A stretch of 64,000 bases of DNA from Zeus faber (lineage: Eukaryota; Chordata; Actinopteri; Zeiformes; Zeidae), in NCBI GenBank assembly GCA_960531495.1, contig OY482847.1, forward strand, positions 30,025,156-30,089,155, read 5' to 3'. The stretch's first letter is position 1; every line of letters starts with the position of its first letter. Below the pieces are notes generated by a model, which was given only the letters and a program-made list of their open reading frames with translations, was not told where the DNA came from and searched no databases. Shown here in pieces: positions 59,303-64,000 of the stretch. The translations under genes were made by a program, and so were the position numbers.

Positions 59303-59527
59303 TGTGGTGTGGGTTAAGCAGCCACCCCTGACCTGGATCTAGATAAATGGCATCAGTGTTGGCTTCATACTTGTTGCTCATTGGCTGGTCTAACAAGCAA
59401 CAAGTTAAACCTCCATCCCCACACACACTCAGCAGAGGAGCCCGTGTCATGACACCTCTCTTGGGCTAATTCCAGCTGGCCCACTCTGCAATAAACTGGT
59501 GGTAGCGCGGTAGGAGAAACTGCCACA
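59303..59527 (+). repeat. Solo LTR, family U, with near-perfect target duplication
   Basis: Begins TGTGGTGTGGGTTAAGCAGC and ends GAAACTGCCACA, so TGTGG/CCACA inverted ends. CAATAAACTGG lies 30 bp before the end. The flanks GACTT (59298-59302) and GACAT (59528-59532) agree at four of five bases. It separates repeat W copies 1 and 2. Confidence 0.75.
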
Positions 59528-59770
59528 GACATATTTTGGAGTGAAATGCATTGGATCGCATCTGTGATATTGGTCAAATTTGGTCGGTTGTCCCAAGTTT
59601 TTGCCCTGTATGTGGATCGATTTGGATGAAATGTCAACCACAAGGTGTTTGTGACATACTGGTTCAAACAATACATCGACCGTGTTTGTAGATTCTGCCG
59701 TTCTTCTGTTTCAAATAGTTTTAGATTTCAAAATTAATTTTCCCGGAATGGGCTGGACTGCGGGCTGGAC
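59528..59770 (+). repeat. Repeat unit W, copy 2 (partial)
   Basis: Has GATATTGGTCAAATTTGGTC, TGTGGATCGATTTGGATGAA, TTTGTGACATACTGGTTCAA and TTCTGTTTCAAATAGTTTTA, the second half of unit W. Confidence 0.7.
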
Positions 59771-60598
59771 CTGTAATAATAATATTATATATAGCTGCAG
59801 GCAGCAATACACGGGCCCACTTTAATGGTTCAGATATGAATAACAGTTTTACGGATTCTGTGCAATGTAGCACAAGTAACAGCTTTTCCAGAAGTGTAGT
59901 TTGAGCTACAATCTTTTAGATTTTTACGACCACTCAGAGAAGACCCGTGGATTTATAGGGCATCGGTTCATAATGCTACTAAGTGACTGTGTTCTCAATA
60001 TGACGCCAATGTTCTTAAATTTACGGTGAATTTGTAAAGTTTCATCAAAATATCCTGATGCAAATGTCGATCGGTGAGAATCAAACTTCGTATTGGAATC
60101 AGACAATGCATATGAAATGTTCTCACTCCAACGAGACCTCAAAATCAACAAAAGGTCAGTTATAAATAACAGTTATAAATAACTGACCTAGCAGCCCTAA
60201 TTTTGTTTATAACTTGTAAAATAGAGTTCATTTGGATATTGGGAAAATAAATAACAAGATGTTAGAAAATTGTTTTATTAAACAGTTATTCAAAACATCT
60301 GGATAAAATAATCAACATTTGTTGAAGTATTTAAAGTATTTATAAAGATCACACAGCAATTAACAAGTGTTTATTATCAAAATGGCAATCTAAAGTAATG
60401 TAAAAAAAAGGAAAATGGACAACTTGTATTATGTTGTCAAAGTAAACAGTGTTTATAAACATTGTGTTGTATGTAGTTGTTTAGCAAAAAAAGACAATGT
60501 TTTGGATGTGCATTTTTATGATGACCGATTGACATTTGTAATGTATCTATTACAAAAACGAAGCCATCTTGATAAAGGTGAATAAAGAAATGATTCAC
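59771..60598. other. Non-coding, repeat-associated
   Basis: ATATATAGCTGCAGGCAGCA near 59788 is a short imperfect palindrome of a kind found in abundant fish repeats. Otherwise no gene is seen. AATAAA signals occur on the minus strand downstream of the zinc-ribbon frame. Confidence 0.4.
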
Positions 60599-60950
60599 CT
60601 GCATTTTTCGTTTTTACCAATTTCTCTAACTTGATAAACCATTTTGTTGTTGGTATGCCTGACACAGAAGTAAATGTGATAAACTGTCGTTGGAATGCGG
60701 AAATGTTTGTCATCAAGTTGGTCATTTTGTATTTGACCAGGTAATGGTGACAGACATTGTAATAGTAACTGTAATCCAGAATAGGTTGCGTTGCGTCATT
60801 GCTGACTTCTAGAGTGCCACTGATGCTGCAGTTGTATTTCTCTGTGAGTTTGAATCTGTTACAATTCTGGCAGGTGTGGTCCTCATCATCAGTGTCGAAA
60901 TCTTCCTGACTTCCCCCACACTTAGTGCATACATGTTGGTTTGTCTAATT
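60599..60950 (-). CDS. Zinc-ribbon frame, possibly RPA-like ssDNA-binding fragment
   Basis: A minus-strand frame of about 117 codons runs from just after a TAG (60943-60945) to a splice-like AATGCAG|GTGAATC at 60599. It contains VCTKCGGSQEDFDTDDEDHT then CQNCNRFKLTEKYNCSISGT: two CxxC pairs about 17 residues apart, followed by a beta-rich stretch. This arrangement resembles the zinc ribbon in DNA-binding domain C of RPA1 and its transposon-borne relatives. The upstream frame ends at the TAG, so either that is a nonsense mutation or an intron lies there. Host gene versus Helitron- or other transposon-carried gene cannot be settled from the window. Confidence 0.4.
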
Positions 60951-61302
60951 AGCGGATGTTATTATTCCCGCTATTTCTAACAGTTCCTCCTCTGGGAGTT
61001 TCACGTCAGTCTCATTCCCTGCCTTTTCTACGTCTGATCGTGTTATTCCTCCAAAGGAAATAAGCCTCATTAACACCGACAGATATGGTGAATTAACACT
61101 TATATTGAAAGTTTTCTCATTAGTGTTTTTTTCCACAGTACTTTTCTTCAGTACTTTCTTTTTGAATATTGTGACTGACCTCGAGGACTAGCATTTTGGA
61201 CAACTGCTTGTTTATTGTCTTAGACTTACCATCTGGAAAGATAGCAACACAAACTTTGTAATTATTTAACATAACTATAATGATAAATACATGTTTTTTC
61301 AC
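60946..61302 (-). pseudogene. Upstream frames of the zinc-ribbon gene, frameshifted
   Basis: Two minus-strand frames. 61120-61302 has LNNYKVCVAIFPDGKSKTIN and LEVSHNIQKESTEEKYCG. 60945-61136 has NTNEKTFNISVNSPYLSVLM and KLPEEELLEIAGIITSAN. They overlap at a run of seven A (61126-61132, T on the plus strand); a one-base length change there would put them in one frame. Several GT donors (GATG|GTAAGT, GAG|GTCAGT) also occur, so a spliced structure is possible. No domain is recognised. Confidence 0.3.
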
Positions 61303-61899
61303 AGACAGAATAAATAAATGTAAGTTTTAATTAGTAGTATTAGTTTATTGTATTTTTTCTGTCAAAAATCTACAATTAGAAAATTCACTGTAATAGATTA
61401 CTTGTCTTTATTGTAATGCAGACAACATTTTAGGAACTTTAGCATTAATTCCTCATTACAATTATAATGGAAGAACTTGTCAATACTCAACACATTCTCC
61501 CTTTTCATTGAAGTTTGCTACGTTTAACTGGAGGAAACTGTACATACATTGAGTTTCTTTAAAACAACCCTTTATTTTTTACTTTAAACCAAACCTTGTC
61601 ATTGTTATAACTTACCTTGTTGCACGTGAAAGCACATGTGGAGTCTCAGTGACGGAAGGTGACGTTTGGTCTTGTGCGTGTCAATTATGATGTATGTCAT
61701 CAGGTTTACGTATTTGGGGAGGTTTACTAAGGTAGTCGAACTTATGTCATTTTAGTGGTGACTTCTTTCCTCGGATTATATTGTCAGTAAGTTGGGTTTT
61801 CGTCAAATCCGAAAAACGTTGTGGTATTTCTGTGATTAATTACTATATCACGGCTTGTATTTTTCTGATCACTTACTCGCACGGTCGTGTGGACTCGAC
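61303..61899. other. Non-coding; possible first exon at 61616-61700 (minus)
   Basis: On the minus strand, an ATG at 61698-61700 opens 28 codons that reach a good donor (CAACAAG|GTAAGT) at 61616. This could be the first coding exon of the gene represented by the zinc-ribbon frame. Weak support. Confidence 0.2.
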
Positions 61900-62490
61900 A
61901 CGACGTGGTCACGAGTTTTTGTGGACTTGTGTTTTTTCGTATTTTTTCATGAATCTGGCAAAGTAATGGGAACCAAAGAGACAAAGTATCAATAGAACAG
62001 ATCCACCGACACCTACCAGGTTAGAAGGTATATAAATATATATAAATATATATATACGCCTAGCTTGTGATCTCTAACCACTACGCAGCGACAGTCTACA
62101 CCGCACACTGGACACGGTAAAAATGTACATTCTCAACCAGAACCTGCACGTTGTACGATGATGTCATAAAGTGTCTTACTGTAAATCCCATCTCGTTCCA
62201 TTGGTTTTCGAATGTTGGCGTGCCGTTGAAGCACGACCGTCCGGCTACTGTTGGTCAAATTTGATCGGCATTTCACAAATTTCTGCTCCGTATGTGGATC
62301 GATTTGGATGAAAGTTGAAACACAAGATATTTGTGACATTCCGGTTCCGCTTAACCTTATAAACATGTGACAAACAACCTCTTGAATCTTAAATCTTGAA
62401 TCTTGAATGTTGTTCATAACTTCTGCCGTTGTTCTGTTTCAGATAGTTTTAGCCTGAAAATTTCAGAGAAATTTTCCCAAGCAATTAGTT
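61900..62490 (+). repeat. Repeat unit W, copy 3 (most complete)
   Basis: Uninterrupted order: TTTTTGTGGACTTGTG, CAAAGTAATGGGAACCAAAG, ACCTACCAGGTTAGAAGG, TCTACACCGCACACTGGACA, GATGTCATAAAGTGTCTTAC, TGTTGGTCAAATTTGATCGG, TGTGGATCGATTTGGATGAA, TTTGTGACATTCCGGTTC, TTCTGTTTCAGATAGTTTTA. It includes a TATAAATATATA tract near 62030-62055. Confidence 0.8.
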
Positions 62491-62699
62491 GCGGAAACCA
62501 GCAACAGCGTCCATTATTACACCAATTACAAATTTTGGATTTCCCATGGAATCTAGCGTCAGTTTGTGCTGTCACTCCTCTTTACATTAGCTCTTCTCTA
62601 AATCAAGTTGACAGACAGAATTCCTACTAGCAAGGATACACTTGTTGCCTGTTCTGACTCTATCCTAAAAATTAGAAAACATTGCATGTCCGTCAGAGA
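62491..62699. other. Spacer between repeat W copies
   Basis: No recognised feature. An open frame (62403-62630) runs through it without protein resemblance. Confidence 0.4.
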
Positions 62700-63010
62700 C
62701 ATTTCATCTACTTTGACGAAAGACGATGGAGTCTACACCACACATGACGCAAATGGATGTTCGGAATGACAACCTGCACATTCATGAGGAATTGGATGAC
62801 GATGTCGCAAAGCATCTTACTACACAAACTAATCTCGCTCCACCACCTGACCAGAAGTTTTCAAATGTGGCCATGTCGGTGACGCACGAACGTTGCCGCT
62901 GCCTCTGGTTTTTCACTGATTCCTGCTCCGTATGTGAATCGATTTGGACGAAGCTTGAACTGAAATTTGAATCTGCAGCAGTCATCCTGTTCCAGACACT
63001 AAGCCCGAAA
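62700..63010 (+). repeat. Repeat unit W, copy 4 (partial, diverged)
   Basis: Has GATGGAGTCTACACCACACA, CTGCTCCGTATGTGAATCGA followed by TTTGGACGAAGCTTGAAC, and CATCCTGTTCCAGACAC. The 111-codon open frame here (62726-63061) arises from the repeat and is unlikely to be a gene. Confidence 0.6.
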
Positions 63011-64000
63011 CATACAACATATGGCTATGTGGCTATGCAGAAGCAATATAAAACAATATGAAGGTAATATATAAAAATACAATTCCTCAAGTTTTCCTAT
63101 TCCCGAAAATACCCAAACCCTTCTCAGTGATGAATCTGACGTCATCGGGAATTTACAGAATTTGGTTTAAAATGTTGTACTTTGCCTACACTTAAAGTCA
63201 CTCACCTCCAGTTGATTTCACCTCCTGCTTTGCTCCCAGTCACAATTCTACTCCAGAACATAAAATGGATGGTACTGTTATTTGACTTTTACTGTTTCGT
63301 TTTGAGGTAGAGGGATGTTCTCCTCCGCCCTCAGCTGAAGGCGGTATGGAAATAGATAGATCTCTTGGTTGATTTTCCCCGTCAATCAACCGAGAGGCCG
63401 CGCTGGCCGCTCGGTCGAAAAGAGCCGAATGAGTACAAAGAAATGTTTTTTTTTCACGGCAGGTGGGTGCAGCAGCTCGGATAATCATATGTTACATTTG
63501 TGCTAAGTGTTTAAAGCGAGAACTTTTAGTGCCAAAAGTCAGTTATTTGTCAAAAAACCATCAAAAGGAAAACATTTAAAAGCTCAAATCCCCTAAAGGA
63601 GGCATTTATGATATTTGAAAAGCACTAAAGCTTTTAAAGGATTGAATGATTTATTTGATAACATTTATTTTATGAAATTATCTCAATAATAATGTTAGAG
63701 ATTTATGTTTAACAATCAAGAGACATGAAAGTAATTAATCTGTTAAAGTACATATGCGTACCATGACATATGCACAAAACATTGCTCTCAGCCCAATGAA
63801 AGCAATTTTTAAAAATATATTATATATATTATATAGAAGGTCATTAATTATTAAAGCAAAAAGGATGGCATGTAATATGAAAAGACCTCCAGGCCTTCTG
63901 CACTGGGCTAACAGGGCAGCGATGGAGGTGGTGGTGGGGCTAATCGGATTCCCAGACAAGCTGATCTTTCAATTTGTTATCTGAAGTACAGGCCTTTAAA
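63011..64000. other. Non-coding, no gene seen
   Basis: AT-rich between 63530 and 63860. The last 120 bases (CCTCCAGGCCTTCTGCACTG onwards) are of balanced composition and could be conserved non-coding DNA. No exon is convincing. Confidence 0.4.

Noticed and set aside
62726..63061. 111-codon plus frame
   Set aside because: It coincides with diverged repeat unit W copy 4 and the other copies do not keep this frame open.

Overview
The window reads as nuclear DNA of a ray-finned (teleost) fish. The signs are very dense dinucleotide and trinucleotide microsatellites, tRNA-derived SINEs of teleost type, Tc1-like, hAT-like and pogo-like transposons, BEL/Pao and Gypsy retrotransposons, a retroviral pol relic, and a decayed multi-exon gene of a family I recall from fish genomes. 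No operon, plasmid or CRISPR feature is present. I found no complete, intact protein-coding gene. Nearly all of the longer open frames are transposon debris or readings through simple repeats.

Layout. 0-2 kb: five recognisable exons (minus strand) of a SAMD3-like teleost multigene family, with good splice sites but with nonsense codons and frameshifts. 2.6-7.4 kb: a BEL/Pao retrotransposon keeping its protease and part of its integrase; its second LTR is split by a 1.4-kb hAT-type insertion with an 8-bp target duplication. 7.4-20.9 kb: mostly non-coding, with microsatellites, a pogo-like MITE, solo LTRs and an 0.88-kb degenerate (CTAACAAA) array. 21-23.3 kb: an internally deleted endogenous retrovirus-like element (minus). 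24.8-25.7 kb: a second hAT-like MITE. 27.2 kb: a Tc1 transposase tail. 28.0-30.6 kb: a Gypsy element with both LTRs and a SINE inside its integrase. 32-36 kb: MITE, LINE-tail, Tc1 and solo-LTR fragments. 37-41 kb: SINE, long GT tracts and about 1.9 kb of a TATAC-type satellite in three blocks. At 41.1 kb lies one spliceable exon-like frame of unknown identity. 42-48 kb: non-coding DNA, Tc1 relic and solo LTRs. 48.9-50.4 kb: a possible transposon with an acidic N-terminal open frame. 54-56 kb: Tc1 and LINE relics. 58.4-63 kb: four copies of a repeat unit, interrupted by a SINE and a solo LTR, surrounding a broken minus-strand frame with a CxxC/CxxC zinc-ribbon that may be RPA-like.

There is no gene system working together here. 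The interpretable story is one of nested insertions, several dated relative to each other by clean target-site duplications. The best candidates for something new are the exon-like frame at 41.1 kb, the repeat/zinc-ribbon neighbourhood at 58-63 kb, and the satellite block containing a perfect 18-bp hairpin. Family names were assigned by reading translated frames and sequence ends by eye; none was confirmed by a database search.
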